A stretch of 64,000 nt of DNA from Paraburkholderia kururiensis JCM 10599 = LMG 19447 (GTDB taxonomy: Bacteria > Pseudomonadota > Gammaproteobacteria > Burkholderiales > Burkholderiaceae): assembly GCF_003986935.1 (NCBI RefSeq), contig NZ_RJZE01000011.1:62001-126000 (forward strand), in the 5' to 3' direction. The position numbers were made by a program, and so were the translations under genes. The notes beneath the pieces were generated by a model. The model was not told the DNA's origin and did no database searches. It saw nothing but the letters and a program-made list of their open reading frames with translations. Below are positions 42,313 through 53,864 of the stretch, in pieces (within the stretch, counting starts at the first letter, position 1; every line of letters begins with the position of its first letter).

Positions 42313-42900
42313 ATGCCCAAAGTCGGAATGCGCGAAGTGCGTCGCGCGCAGTTGATCGACGCCACCCTGCTCACCATCGACGAAGCCGGCCTTGCCGGCA
42401 CCACGCTCGCGTCCGTGGCGCAGCGCGCCAACATCTCGACGGGCATCGTGAGCCACTATTTCGGCGACAAGGACGGTCTGCTCGAAGCCACGATGCGCCA
42501 CATCCTGCGCGACCTGTGGGCGGCCACGCGGCGGCGCCGCATCGCGGCGAAGCCGCAGCCGCGTGCGCGTCTGCGTGCGGTCGTGGCCGCCAATTTCGAC
42601 GTGAGTCAGGTGAGCGGCCCTGTCATGAAGACGTGGCTCGCCTTCTGGTCGCAGAGCATGCACGAGCCCGCGCTGCGCCGTTTGCAGCACGTCAACACAC
42701 GCAGACTCTATTCGAATCTCTGCGCGGAATTCGCCAAGGCGCTGCCGCGTAGCGCGGCACGGCGCGCGGCAAGCGGCCTCGCCGCGATGATCGACGGGCT
42801 CTGGCTGCGCGGCGCGCTCTCGGGCGACCCGTTCGACACGCGCGCGGCGCTGCGCCTCGCCAACGACTACATCGACATGCTGCTCGAAGCGGGCGCATAG
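42313..42900 (+). CDS. betI: Choline-responsive TetR repressor BetI
   Basis: This 195-residue TetR-family repressor is the same length as E. coli BetI. Its helix-turn-helix (about 8-55) reads [21 protein letters not shown] and [22 protein letters not shown], with the ligand domain containing [14 protein letters not shown]. Choline releases it from the operator just upstream. It is followed by betB (35 bp) and betA. Confidence 0.93.
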   Translation: MPKVGMREVRRAQLIDATLLTIDEAGLAGTTLASVAQRANISTGIVSHYFGDKDGLLEATMRHILRDLWAATRRRRIAAKPQPRARLRAVVAANFDVSQVSGPVMKTWLAFWSQSMHEPALRRLQHVNTRRLYSNLCAEFAKALPRSAARRAASGLAAMIDGLWLRGALSGDPFDTRAALRLANDYIDMLLEAGA

Positions 42901-42935
42901 CCCTGAGCACCTGGCTTCCTTCACGGAGAAACACG

Positions 42936-44405
<1,470 letters not shown>

Positions 44406-44477
44406 CGCACTGCACAGACAGGGCACAACGCGAACAACGGCACCGAGAGACGCACGGCTCAAGACAGGGAGCACAGC

Positions 44478-46241
44478 ATGGCAGCGAAGGAATACGACTA
44501 CATCGTGATCGGCGCGGGCTCCGCGGGCAACGTGCTCGCCACGCGTCTCACCGAAGACGCGGACGTCACGGTACTGCTGCTCGAAGCCGGCGGCCCCGAC
44601 TACCGCGTCGACTTCCGCACGCAGATGCCCGCTGCGCTCGCGTATCCGCTGCAAGGCCGCCGTTACAACTGGGCCTACGAGACCGACCCCGAGCCGCACA
44701 TGAACAACCGCCGCATGGAGTGCGGGCGCGGCAAGGGCCTGGGCGGTTCGTCGCTCATCAACGGCATGTGCTACATCCGCGGCAACGCACTCGACTACGA
44801 CGGCTGGGCCGAACGAAAAGGCCTTGAAAACTGGGCTTATCTGGACTGCCTGCCGTACTTTCGCAAGGCGGAAACACGCGACGTCGGCGCGAACGACTAT
44901 CACGGCGGCGACGGTCCCGTGCACGTGACCACGAGCAAGCCCGGCGCGAATCCGCTCTTCGAGGCGATGGTGGAAGCCGGTGTGCAGGCAGGCTACCCGC
45001 GCACGGAAGACCTCAACGGTTATCGCCAGGAAGGCTTCGGCCCGATGGACCGCACGGTGACGCCGAAGGGCCGCCGCGCCAGCACGGCACGCGGCTATCT
45101 GGACCGTGCCCGCGCGCGCCCCAACCTCACCATCGTCACGCACGCGCTCACGGACCGTATCCTGTTCTCGGGCAAGCGCGCCGTGGGCGTGGATTATCTG
45201 CAAGGCAACACGACGGTCACGGCGCACGCGCGTCGTGAAGTGCTGCTCTCGAGCGGCGCCATCGCCTCGCCGCAGATCCTGCAACGCTCGGGCGTGGGTC
45301 CCGGCGCGTGGCTAAGCGAAGCGGGTGTGCCCGTCGTGCTCGATTTGCCCGGCGTAGGCCAGAACCTGCAGGACCATCTCGAGATGTACATGCAGTACGC
45401 CTGCAAGGAACCTGTCTCGCTGTACCCCGCCCTGCTGCTGCACAACCAGCCGGCTATCGGCATCGAATGGCTGCTGCGCGGCACGGGCATCGGCGCGAGC
45501 AATCATTTCGAGGCAGGCGGCTTCATTCGCACCCGCGACGACGACCCGTGGCCAAATATTCAGTACCACTTCCTGCCCGTCGCGATCAACTACAACGGCA
45601 CCAACGCGATCCGCATGCACGGCTTCCAGGCGCACGTGGGCTCCATGCGTTCGCCCAGCCGCGGCCGCGTGAAGCTGCGTTCGCGCGACCCGCGCGAGCA
45701 TCCGTCCATCCTCTTCAACTACATGGCCGAGGCGCTGGACTGGCGCGAGTTTCGCGACGCCATCCGCATCACGCGCGAAATCATGCGGCAGCCCGCACTG
45801 GACCGCTATCGCGGCGAGGAACTGAATCCGGGCGTACAACTCACGACCGACGCCGAGCTCGATGCGTTCGTACGCGGCCGCGCAGAAACCGCCTACCACC
45901 CGTCGTGCTCGTGCGCGATGGGCTACGACGACATGGCGGTGGTGGACAGCGAGGGACGCGTGCATGGCATCGAAGGGCTGCGCGTCGTGGACGCCTCCAT
46001 CATGCCGCGCATCACCACAGGCAACCTCAACGCGCCCACCATCATGCTCGCCGAGAAGATTGCCGACCGCATTCGCGGCCGCGCGCCGCTCGCGCGTGCG
46101 GAGACGCCCTATTACGTCGCCAACGGCGCACCGGCACGCGGCAAGCCGTTGCGTATCGATGGAACCAGCGACGATGGAACCAGCGACGCCCCATCGCCGG
46201 GCACGGCGGGCGCGCACGACGCCGCGTTGCACACGCACTGA
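44478..46241 (+). CDS. betA: Choline dehydrogenase
   Basis: BetA oxidises choline to betaine aldehyde at the membrane. It is a 587-residue GMC flavoprotein with the FAD motif [15 protein letters not shown] at about 9-23, [20 protein letters not shown], and the catalytic His474 in [10 protein letters not shown]. Residues after about 540 form a low-complexity tail encoded partly by an exact 15-bp duplication (46158-46187, GTSDD repeats). GGGAG precedes the ATG. It is the last gene of betIBA. Confidence 0.95.
   Translation: MAAKEYDYIVIGAGSAGNVLATRLTEDADVTVLLLEAGGPDYRVDFRTQMPAALAYPLQGRRYNWAYETDPEPHMNNRRMECGRGKGLGGSSLINGMCYIRGNALDYDGWAERKGLENWAYLDCLPYFRKAETRDVGANDYHGGDGPVHVTTSKPGANPLFEAMVEAGVQAGYPRTEDLNGYRQEGFGPMDRTVTPKGRRASTARGYLDRARARPNLTIVTHALTDRILFSGKRAVGVDYLQGNTTVTAHARREVLLSSGAIASPQILQRSGVGPGAWLSEAGVPVVLDLPGVGQNLQDHLEMYMQYACKEPVSLYPALLLHNQPAIGIEWLLRGTGIGASNHFEAGGFIRTRDDDPWPNIQYHFLPVAINYNGTNAIRMHGFQAHVGSMRSPSRGRVKLRSRDPREHPSILFNYMAEALDWREFRDAIRITREIMRQPALDRYRGEELNPGVQLTTDAELDAFVRGRAETAYHPSCSCAMGYDDMAVVDSEGRVHGIEGLRVVDASIMPRITTGNLNAPTIMLAEKIADRIRGRAPLARAETPYYVANGAPARGKPLRIDGTSDDGTSDAPSPGTAGAHDAALHTH
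46158..46187. repeat. Exact 15-bp duplication in the betA tail
   Basis: GATGGAACCAGCGAC occurs twice in tandem (46158-46172 and 46173-46187), adding five in-frame residues outside the conserved betA fold. It parallels the repeat inserts in etfB and the V4R protein. Confidence 0.9.
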
Positions 46242-46447
46242 GCGCGAGACGCGACGCGCGCGGGAAACGCATCACGCGAAGTACATGGCGAACCCGTTCC
46301 ATTGCCATGCCGCATCCGTTCTATGTGTGCGAATAATGGCCGCGTCTACTGAACGCCAGGTGGGCCGCAGCACACGTATCTGAACGGACGGCAGCGAAAG
46401 CGGTCTGCGCGTGGCGTGCCCTTCCATTCATTCGCTCAGGGGACGCC

Positions 46448-47905
46448 ATGCCGACCGTCGCTGCATCTTCAGCCTCATCCGCCTCCCGTCGCGCCACTGC
46501 GGCGGCCCGTCTCGAGCGTCTGCCGTTTTCGGGCTACCACCGCACGCTCTTCATCATCATCGCGATTGCGTTCTTCTTCGATTCGGTCGACTTGGGCACG
46601 ATGACCTTCGTGCTCGGCTCGATCAAGACGGAGTTCCATCTGTCGACGGCGGCGGCCGGGCTCGTGGCGAGCGCGAGCTTCTTCGGCATGGTGCTAGGCG
46701 CCGCGGTCGCGGGACTGCTCGCGGACCGCTTCGGGCGCCGCCCCGTGTTTCAGTGGAGTATGGTGCTGTGGGGCGCGGCATCGTACCTGTGCTCAACGGT
46801 GCAGTCGGTAGAGGCGCTGATCGTCTACCGCGTCTTGCTCGGCATCGGCATGGGCATGGAATTCCCCATCGCGCAGACGCTGCTCTCGGAGTTCGTGCCC
46901 GCCTCGTCGCGCGGCCGGCTGATCGCGCTGATGGACGGCTTCTGGCCGCTTGGTTTCATTGCGGCGGGATGCGTTTCGTACGTGGTGCTGCCGCATTTCG
47001 GCTGGCGCACGGTGTTCGCGCTGCTCGCCATTCCTGCGGTCTTCGTGCTGATCGTGCGCCGCGTGGTGCCGGAATCGCCGCGCTGGCTCGAACATCGCGG
47101 CCGTCTGGGCGAAGCGGATGCGGTACTGGCTCGGGTCGAGACCAAGGTCATGCGGTCGAAAGGTCTGACGTCACTGCCGGCGCCCTTGCTGGTTGCATCG
47201 AGCGTGGATACGGATGCCGCAGCCAACCGCCGCGGCGCCTTCCGCGAAATCTGGAGCGCCGCGTACCGGCAGCGCACCGTCATGGTGTGGCTGCTCTGGT
47301 TCTTCGCGTTGCTGGGCTTCTACGGCCTCACCTCGTGGCTCGGCGCGCTGATGCAGCAAGCGGGGTTCGCGGTGACGAAGTCGGTGCTCTATACCGTGCT
47401 GATCTCGCTCGGCGGCATTCCCGGATTTCTGTGTGCGGCTTGGCTCGTCGAACGCTGGGGACGCAAACCCACCACCGTCGCCTCGCTCACGGGCGGCGCC
47501 GTGATGGCCTACGTCTATGGACAAACGGCCTTGCACGCGGGCAGCGAAACGCTGCTGATCTGCACGGGACTCGCCATGCAGTTCTTCCTGTTCGGGATGT
47601 GGGCCGCGCTCTACACCTACACGCCGGAGCTATACGGCACCGGCGCGCGGGCAACGGGCTCGGGCTTTGCATCGGCCATTGGACGCATCGGCTCGCTGAT
47701 CGGCCCGTATGTGGTGGGCGTCGTGTTACCCGTGTTCGGCCAGGGCGGTGTGTTCACGCTGGGCGCACTGTCGTTCGCCGTGGCCGCGCTCGCCGTGTGG
47801 GTGATGGGCATTGAAACGAAGGGGCTCGTGCTCGAAACGCTGGCATCGAAAACCCAGCCCGGCGACACGGTGGCCTGGCAAGGCGCGGCGGACGAGGTTC
47901 GTTGA
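46448..47905 (+). CDS. MFS transporter of the sugar/aromatic-acid type
   Basis: This 485-residue major facilitator has twelve predicted membrane helices. The signature loop LLADRFGRRPVFQWS follows helix 2, and FGMVLGAAVAGLLADRFGRR and PESPRWLEHRGRLGEADAVL are family features of metabolite:H+ symporters. The N-terminal 25 residues are Ser/Ala-rich and cytoplasmic. It lies 206 bp after betA on the same strand with its own AGGGG ribosome site. A quaternary-amine substrate is possible from position but not shown by the sequence. Confidence 0.82.
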   Translation: MPTVAASSASSASRRATAAARLERLPFSGYHRTLFIIIAIAFFFDSVDLGTMTFVLGSIKTEFHLSTAAAGLVASASFFGMVLGAAVAGLLADRFGRRPVFQWSMVLWGAASYLCSTVQSVEALIVYRVLLGIGMGMEFPIAQTLLSEFVPASSRGRLIALMDGFWPLGFIAAGCVSYVVLPHFGWRTVFALLAIPAVFVLIVRRVVPESPRWLEHRGRLGEADAVLARVETKVMRSKGLTSLPAPLLVASSVDTDAAANRRGAFREIWSAAYRQRTVMVWLLWFFALLGFYGLTSWLGALMQQAGFAVTKSVLYTVLISLGGIPGFLCAAWLVERWGRKPTTVASLTGGAVMAYVYGQTALHAGSETLLICTGLAMQFFLFGMWAALYTYTPELYGTGARATGSGFASAIGRIGSLIGPYVVGVVLPVFGQGGVFTLGALSFAVAALAVWVMGIETKGLVLETLASKTQPGDTVAWQGAADEVR

Positions 47906-47987
47906 GCGGCGGCTAGCCGGTGTTGTTGGCGGTTAGTGTTGGCGTAGTGTGGGCATTAAGGCGCCGCCCGTTTGCCTTCACGGTGCT

Positions 47988-49286
47988 TCACGGCCCGATG
48001 GCAGGGTTCTCGCCTTCGCGAGGCCCTACGTCCGGCGTAAAGATGCCGTTGTTCGCCTGACGGCGCTCGGACTCGCGCATCAGCGCCTGCGAAAGCAGCC
48101 AGTGTGCTTCGCCGTTGCTCGAATCGATGGTCAACGCATTGCCGGCGTTATGCCACACGCAGGTCCAGCGCCCCTGCGCCTCGCAGCCGCGCGCGCTGGC
48201 GAGCATCGAATCGCGCTGCTGCTCGCGGTCCATCAGGTCACCGCGCATACGCAGCGCTTCCGCGTTGTTCGGGTCTTCCGCCAGCACGTTCATGAGCGCC
48301 GCGCGCGCCGAACCCAGATTGTTCTTGTCCAGATTGATGCGCGCGCTCTGCAGACTCGCGGCAACGCGCGAACGGACTTCGTCGCTGCGACGCTGGGCCA
48401 CCGTCGCCTCGCGTATGCGTCGCGCGGTGTCGGCATCGACGCGACTCGTCGTGCGCGATTTCTGCGCCGCCATACGCGCAGGCTGCGGGGGCGTGCCGAC
48501 GCTGGGTGCGCTTGCATACGCCGTCGTGGATGAGGGCGCATTGGCCATGCCCGTCTCGCTCGCCGTATTGGGCGTGTTCCCGATGGTGGGCGCCGGTGCT
48601 TGTGCCGTGTCTGGTTGCGTCGGCGCGGACTGCACGTTCGTGTTCGGCTGCATCTGCGGGACAGGTTGCGCAGGCGTGTTGCCTTGATTCGCGAGGCCGG
48701 CTTGATACCCTGGGTTTCCTTGATAGGTCTGATTCGCCTGATTCGCCTGGTAGGCCTGATCGACCTGTGCGCCGCCGTTGCCGGCGCCTTGCCCCGAATC
48801 GGCCACGGCACCGCTTGCCACTTGCGGCGGCAGATCGGGTGAATCGCTCTTGCGCGTGAAAAATGCGTGCGCGGTGAAAAGCAGCGCCGCGGCAACGAGA
48901 ACAGGTATGGCGTAGTGGCTGACCTTTGCGTGCCAGCGCGTGTCGACCCAGCGCCTTGGCTCCGTATCGCCGAAATAGTCCCGATGCTCGAGTCCGCCTG
49001 CACCGGATCCGCTGCCGTAGAGCGCAAAGCGCCCGCCGCTCTCGTCGAGTGGCGGGCGCCATGTCGGCTCTGCTGGACCGCGGGCGCCAGACGACGCAGG
49101 CGACGCCGGGCCGCGTGCGCCGGCCGCGGCACGCGCGTCGTGAGGCGCGCGCGTATCAGTATCGGACTGATGGTCGAGCTGATTCGCGCCGCAATGAGGG
49201 CAGAACGCAAACGGTGACGCCAACTTGGCATTGCAATGTGCGCACCGCAGCGGAACGTATTGATCCGAGCCGATTTCGCGAGGCAT
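47988..49286 (-). CDS. Zinc-ribbon, single-TM, TPR-like envelope protein
   Basis: The 432-residue protein has an N-terminal zinc ribbon (Cys15/18 and Cys29/32), an Ala/Gly/Pro-rich linker, one membrane helix (about 125-143), a Gln/Asn/Tyr-rich stretch (YQANQANQTYQGNPGYQ, about 175-200) and a Pro/Thr-rich spacer. A C-terminal helical TPR-like domain ends it (LDKNNLGSARAALMNVLAED, then CEAQGRWTCVWHNAGNAL). I do not know its function; the layout suggests a cytoplasmic metal-binding head and a periplasmic scaffold. The start at 49286 has a poor ribosome site but matches the zinc ribbon. Confidence 0.7.
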   Translation of the reverse strand: MPREIGSDQYVPLRCAHCNAKLASPFAFCPHCGANQLDHQSDTDTRAPHDARAAAGARGPASPASSGARGPAEPTWRPPLDESGGRFALYGSGSGAGGLEHRDYFGDTEPRRWVDTRWHAKVSHYAIPVLVAAALLFTAHAFFTRKSDSPDLPPQVASGAVADSGQGAGNGGAQVDQAYQANQANQTYQGNPGYQAGLANQGNTPAQPVPQMQPNTNVQSAPTQPDTAQAPAPTIGNTPNTASETGMANAPSSTTAYASAPSVGTPPQPARMAAQKSRTTSRVDADTARRIREATVAQRRSDEVRSRVAASLQSARINLDKNNLGSARAALMNVLAEDPNNAEALRMRGDLMDREQQRDSMLASARGCEAQGRWTCVWHNAGNALTIDSSNGEAHWLLSQALMRESERRQANNGIFTPDVGPREGENPAIGP

Positions 49287-49389
49287 GGGCAGTCTTGCTG
49301 GTTCCAGAGAGACGTCGAAAAACTGATCCGACCCGTTGTCAGGTGGAGCGGCGTTGCGCCGGAACGGCCATGGCGAAAGGACGAGAACG

Positions 49390-49417
49390 AATATAAAAGA
49401 CGCCTGGCCGGGCGCAA
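49390..49417 (-). promoter_or_regulatory. Candidate promoter of the zinc-ribbon gene
   Basis: On the minus strand TTGCGC (49412-49417) and TATATT (49390-49395) are 16 bp apart. The start would be about 95 bases before the coding region, in the 274-bp gap behind the YceH-family gene. The -35 match is weak. Confidence 0.3.
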
Positions 49418-49560
49418 TTGCCACATGCAATATGAGCCAGTTTGCGCTGAAGATCAATCGCGAACCTGGAACAAAACGTGACGGCCGGCCTTGTGTGCGA
49501 AACCGCACAGACGCATGTTGCGGCACACGCGCGATATTGCGTGCGCCGCATGCACCGAAC

Positions 49561-50262
49561 CTACGATTCGCGCGCGCCGTCGATCTGAATGCCGAGTTCG
49601 GCCGCCATCTGTGCGACCGCAGTCTGCAATCGCGCCAGTTCGCTCGCCATATGCCTGTGTTCCGCCTTCAGCGTTTCGAACTCGGTGCGTGAGACGCTAT
49701 CCTCGCCGCCGGCCGCCGCTTGCGGCATATCCTGGCTCACCTCTCCGCACAGCAGATGCGCCCAGCGGTTCTCGCGCTCGCCTGGCGTGCGTGCGAGCTT
49801 CACCACACGCGGCGGTTGGCCTGCTGCGAGTTCGTCGAGAAACGCTTCGACAGACGACGTATCCGCGAAACCATGGAGCCGTGCCGAGTTCAACCGCAAC
49901 TCGGCTGCGGTCTGCGGCCCGCGCAATATCAACGTGGCGAGCAAAGCTACGCTCTGGCTCGATACGCCGAGCGCGCGATTCATGTTGTGCTCGAAGCGCG
50001 GCACGCGGCTACCGCTGCTTTCGAACACGAGGCTCGGGTGCTTCAGGCTTTCGATCGCTTCCAGCACCTCGGCCTCGGTCGCGTTCATCACGGGCGAGCG
50101 CGCGGTCTTCTGGTTGCAGCCGGACGTGAGCGCGTTGAGCGAGAGCGGATAGGTGTCGGGCACCGTGTGCTGCTTTTCCACCAGCACGCCCAACACGCGT
50201 GCTTCGAGTGGCGTGAGTTGACGGCTGGACGGACGTTCGATGGATTCGTTGCTCGTGTTCAT
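49561..50262 (-). CDS. YceH-family (DUF480) winged-helix protein
   Basis: This 233-residue protein of the YceH family has LTPLEARVLGVLVEKQHTVPDTYPLSLNALTSGCNQKTARSPVM at residues about 16-59 and a second winged helix with LRGPQTAAELRLNSARLHGF. A C-terminal coiled coil (about 195-225) ends it. The fold suggests DNA or protein binding, but the function is not established. It is upstream of the zinc-ribbon gene on the same strand. Confidence 0.88.
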   Translation of the reverse strand: MNTSNESIERPSSRQLTPLEARVLGVLVEKQHTVPDTYPLSLNALTSGCNQKTARSPVMNATEAEVLEAIESLKHPSLVFESSGSRVPRFEHNMNRALGVSSQSVALLATLILRGPQTAAELRLNSARLHGFADTSSVEAFLDELAAGQPPRVVKLARTPGERENRWAHLLCGEVSQDMPQAAAGGEDSVSRTEFETLKAEHRHMASELARLQTAVAQMAAELGIQIDGARES

Positions 50263-50341
50263 GGATGACGGTAAGGCTTGACGCCAAAAGCAGCAGCGCG
50301 CGGTGAAGACCCGACGACAGAGTTCGTCCGCGCGCGGTGCC

Positions 50342-51802
50342 TCACGGAATCAGCCACAACGCCGCGGCATAGATCACGAGCGAAACGGCAAACGTGACCG
50401 CCGTGTAGCCCATCACGCGCTGGATGCGAATGCCCGCAATCGCGACCACCGGCACCGCCCAGAACGGCTGCAGCATGTTCGAAACGTTCTCTGCCATCGC
50501 CACGCCCATCGCCGTGTGCGCGACGCTCGCATGCAGCGCCAGCGCCGCGGGCAGCACGAACGGACCTTGCACGGCCCAGTGTCCGCCTGCACTCGGGATG
50601 AGCAGCGTAATGATAAGCGAGCTGAGGTAGCTCCAGAGCGCGAGCGTCGCGGGCGTCGCAACCGCCACGAAGGTTTTTGCGATCGCGGGTGCGAGCCCCG
50701 TGCCCGTCATGATGCCCATGATGCCGCCATAGACCGGATACTGAAGGAGCATGGAACCGGTCTGACGCGCGGCGCGGCGAATCGCGTCCGCATAGGCAAT
50801 GGGCGTGCGTTGCAGCGCGAGACCCGCGAGCAGGAAGATCAGGATCGTCGTGTTGATGTCGAGTTCGAAGCCCTTCGCATGCCACGTCATCGCGAGGTAG
50901 CCGATGCCGAGTGCGAGCAGCAGCAGCGTGCCGAGCATCGAGCGCTCCATGCGCGCCGCCACCGACGATGTGCCCGCGGCACGCGCGTGCGGGTCGCCAT
51001 TATCGTCGGCGGCATTCGCGCCGGCCTCGCGCGACTCGCTAAACGCGACCACGTGCTCCGCCTTCGGATGCATACGGATGAAGATCGCTGTCATCACGAC
51101 GACCACGAGCACCGTCGGGACGAACACGAACGGCGCGAAGACGGTATCGGTGAGCGGCACGACATGTCCGGTCGCTTTCTCCACGAGGTTGAGCGCATTG
51201 CCGTGCGATGCCTGCGACAACGCAATGGAGCTCGACAGCCCGCTGTTGCACACGGACCATGCCGAGTAGCTGCCGGCCACGAGCCACGCGAAATCCACTT
51301 TCACGCGACGCGCGATTTCGCGCGACAGCAACGCGCCCACGATGAGCCCGAGTCCCCAGTTGAGCCACGCCGCCACGCCAACCACCGGAAACACGAGCAG
51401 CGCCGCCCGCGTGGGCGACGTGACCCGCGACGCGAGCGCACGCAAGCCACGCTGCACGATGGGCGCATCCGCGATGGCGTAGCCCGTCGCGAGAATCAGG
51501 ATCATCTGCAGCGCAAAGCCGAGAATGTGGAACGTGCCGTCATACCAGGAGGTCAGGATGACGGGCAGCGTGCCGTGCGGCGCGAGCAACGCGGCAAGCA
51601 CGATCACGACGAAGGTGAGGCCGAGCGAAAGGACGAACGGGTCGGGCATGACCTGCTCGAATACATAAACGAGGCCTGCCACAACGCCGCGGCCGCGCGG
51701 TTTTTCTGGCCGGTTCTCTGTTACGCCCGGGATTCCCGTTGTGCCGGCGGGATGAACGACGCCCGCCATGCCGGCGTGCGAGCCGGTATCTGTCTTCTCC
51801 AT
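50342..51802 (-). CDS. Short-chain fatty acid transporter (AtoE family)
   Basis: This 486-residue membrane protein has about ten hydrophobic segments and the AtoE layout: FEQVMPDPFVLSLGLTFVV, LTSWYDGTFHILGFALQM, VAAWLNWGLGLIVGALLSREI and IPSAGGHWAVQGPFVLPAA. Relatives carry acetoacetate or short-chain fatty acids. Carnitine breakdown by CdhC yields acetoacetate, but the gene is 44 kb away, so any link is speculative. The start at 51802 lacks a strong ribosome site. Confidence 0.85.
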   Translation of the reverse strand: MEKTDTGSHAGMAGVVHPAGTTGIPGVTENRPEKPRGRGVVAGLVYVFEQVMPDPFVLSLGLTFVVIVLAALLAPHGTLPVILTSWYDGTFHILGFALQMILILATGYAIADAPIVQRGLRALASRVTSPTRAALLVFPVVGVAAWLNWGLGLIVGALLSREIARRVKVDFAWLVAGSYSAWSVCNSGLSSSIALSQASHGNALNLVEKATGHVVPLTDTVFAPFVFVPTVLVVVVMTAIFIRMHPKAEHVVAFSESREAGANAADDNGDPHARAAGTSSVAARMERSMLGTLLLLALGIGYLAMTWHAKGFELDINTTILIFLLAGLALQRTPIAYADAIRRAARQTGSMLLQYPVYGGIMGIMTGTGLAPAIAKTFVAVATPATLALWSYLSSLIITLLIPSAGGHWAVQGPFVLPAALALHASVAHTAMGVAMAENVSNMLQPFWAVPVVAIAGIRIQRVMGYTAVTFAVSLVIYAAALWLIP

Positions 51803-52287
51803 GACTTCGATCCGTGTGGTTATGTGGTGCTGAAGGGGTACTGAAAAGCTCGTTCGATGCATCGAAGCGACGACGTGCAAATGTTCTAATTGCGAACGAC
51901 GCGTCCACTGAACGAACCCCCCGGAGCATACTCGTCTCATCGGAAATTTGCGCGCAGCCATGCAGACGGCATGGCTTTCAATATGCCCACAGCCGCGTTG
52001 CGATTTGCTGGAACGAAGCGCAACGCGTGCGCGCCTGGCTCCACGCGCAAGGCCGTCCACGCGCGCGAGCACGCGCCTGCGCCGCCGCAGACGCTGGGCT
52101 AGAATCGCCTCAGGCTTCGCCCCCTTCTTGTTTCGCGCTTGCATGCCGAGCGCACCCCTCGCCGATATCGCGCTGAAGCCCGCATTCGCTGCTGACTCAC
52201 CGACACGGCGGTTTCAGTTCCCCCACACCGGCTCACAACGGCGCACGTCGTGGTTCGGCCGGCACTCACCGGAAAAGGAGATGGCAG
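51803..52287. promoter_or_regulatory. Divergent control region of atoE-type gene and CHRD gene
   Basis: This 485-bp gap has no gene I can support. The perfect palindrome TTCGATGCATCGAA (51853-51866) lies 50 bp before the transporter start codon and looks like an operator for a dimeric repressor. TAGAAT at 52100-52105 could be a -10 for the rightward CHRD gene, without a clear -35. Confidence 0.45.
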
Positions 52288-52755
52288 ATGAGACAATCAA
52301 TGAGGCAATCAGTGTGGCAGCGCGCGGCCGCGACCGTGGCGGGCCTCGCCTGCGCGACCGCCATGGCGGCGGCTCACGCCGCTCCCGTGTCGCTCACGGT
52401 GCCGCTCACAGGCGACCAGCAGGTGCCGCCTGTGCAGACCTCGGGCAACGGCAGCGCGGCGCTGACGTACGACGCGGATACACACGTCGTGACGTGGAAA
52501 GTGACGTACAGCGGTCTTTCGAGCGACGCCACGATGGCGCACTTCCACGCGCCCGCCGCGGCCGGCAAGAATGCGCCGCCCGTCATCTGGCTCACGAAAA
52601 AAGGCTCGACGGCGATATCGAGTCCCATCAGCGGCGAGGCCACGTTGACACCTGAGCAGGCCAGGCAATTCCTCGCCGGCGACATGTACATCAACGTGCA
52701 CACGAAGGATCACCCTTCGGGGGAAATTCGCGGCCAGGTGCAGCCACCGAAGTGA
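52288..52755 (+). CDS. Secreted CHRD-domain protein
   Basis: The 155-residue protein has a signal peptide ending near AHAA and one CHRD domain: LTVPLTGDQQVPPVQTSGNG, TYSGLSSDATMAHFHAPAAAG and NVHTKDHPSGEIRGQV. CHRD domains are immunoglobulin-like folds of unknown role in bacteria; this one is probably periplasmic or extracellular. AAGGAG lies 7 bases before the ATG. It stands alone. Confidence 0.85.
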   Translation: MRQSMRQSVWQRAAATVAGLACATAMAAAHAAPVSLTVPLTGDQQVPPVQTSGNGSAALTYDADTHVVTWKVTYSGLSSDATMAHFHAPAAAGKNAPPVIWLTKKGSTAISSPISGEATLTPEQARQFLAGDMYINVHTKDHPSGEIRGQVQPPK

Positions 52756-52796
52756 ACCTCGCGCTCAATACCCCGCAGTAGCACGCAAAGACGGCA

Positions 52797-52814
52797 GCCC
52801 GGCTTCGGCCGGGC
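52797..52814 (+). terminator. TTCG-loop hairpin after CHRD gene
   Basis: GCCCGGC-TTCG-GCCGGGC is a very stable stem-loop 42 bp past the CHRD stop. A T-run is missing, so strength is uncertain. Confidence 0.5.
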
Positions 52815-52985
52815 ATGATCGCGTGCCCTGTTCTCTCGTGCAGTTCGCCGCGGGCTACCCGGCGCTCCCCCTTCTCTTTGGCCGAATACCGCACCGTCAG
52901 GCGCTTCACATCCAGCGCGCGAACGACGTCCATGTTCCTGTTGAACACCGGGTCGGCCGATTCGTCGAATACCCCCGCTTATAGC

Positions 52986-53025
52986 GCGTCATGACGCGCC
53001 ATAAGGCGCCTTAAGGTGTCATAAG
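52986..53025. repeat. Four 10-bp tandem repeats
   Basis: Units at 52986, 52996, 53006 and 53016 follow GCGCCATAAG with one to four changes. They lie in the gap upstream of the secreted protein at 53246. Confidence 0.65.
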
Positions 53026-53245
53026 GCGCTGCTCATGCGCCGCCCCTCTGCCTGCGCCGCGCATTTCGCCTCTCCCGCTCACGCTTGATACACGTCAACA
53101 CCGCGCCTTGGCCGGCACGTCATTCTGCATTGGCCAATGAGCGGTCCATGCGTTGGGCGGGATATCTGACGCGAGGCGCGACTCCGTCGCGTAACGGTGC
53201 CCCGCCTTTTCCTTCGCAGCCGCGAACGCATGTCTGGAGGTCTCT

Positions 53246-53734
53246 ATGTCGAACATCTCTGCCCGCGTACTCGCCGCGCTGCTTCTGTCATGCGTGTTCG
53301 CGAACACCTACGCCCTGGCGCAAACGGCACAAGCGGTGCCAGCGGCACCCACGCCGGTCGAGCGTAACGGCGTGACGTACATCACGGGAGGCATCGGCGA
53401 GGACGAAGTCCGCGCGTTCCGCGAAGTCGCGCCGAAGTACAACCTGCGCGTCACGCTCGCGTCGAAGGCTGGCCACTATCTTTCCGACATCAACGTGAGC
53501 ATTGCTTCCGGCAAACGGGTGGTACTCGCCGTACACACGGAAGGCCCCTTTCTGTTCGCCCGCGTGCCGCCGGGAAGCTATCGGATCACGGCGCGTGACC
53601 GGCACGTAACGATCACGAAACAGGTGGTGGTGCCACGCCAGGGCGGCATCGACGTGCACTTTTACTGGGACGACCCCGACCGCCACGACGTCATGCTGAT
53701 TTGCCAGCGCTGCCCGACGCCGGCACCGAAGTGA
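53246..53734 (+). CDS. Periplasmic beta-sandwich-like protein, unknown
   Basis: The 162-residue protein has a signal peptide (cleavage near TYALA-Q). The mature part resembles carboxypeptidase-regulatory-like folds, with [39 protein letters not shown] and a C-terminal pair of cysteines (LICQRCP). Such proteins are common in Burkholderiaceae; I know no function. GGAGG is 5 bases before the ATG. Confidence 0.72.
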   Translation: MSNISARVLAALLLSCVFANTYALAQTAQAVPAAPTPVERNGVTYITGGIGEDEVRAFREVAPKYNLRVTLASKAGHYLSDINVSIASGKRVVLAVHTEGPFLFARVPPGSYRITARDRHVTITKQVVVPRQGGIDVHFYWDDPDRHDVMLICQRCPTPAPK

Positions 53735-53864
53735 TCGTCGCACCGTTGCGGATTCGTCCTGTGGATGTTGCGAATTAGATAGTCATGCCAACCATTTTGG
53801 CCGTGCCGTCGTGCTCACGCGAGTGCACCGGCGCGCGGTCGTGAATTACCGAAGGAGGCTGGTG

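Larger units (their letters stand above)
52756..53245. other. 490-bp gap with hairpin, gene remnant and repeats
   Basis: A 7-bp GC hairpin with TTCG tetraloop (52797-52814) follows the CHRD gene and is its likely terminator, though no T-run follows. On the minus strand 52850-52975 reads as protein-like sequence (VFNRNMDVVRALDVKRLTV) but has no credible start. Four 10-bp repeats occupy 52986-53025 (GCGCCATAAG type). The last 150 bp hold the leader of the next gene. Confidence 0.5.
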
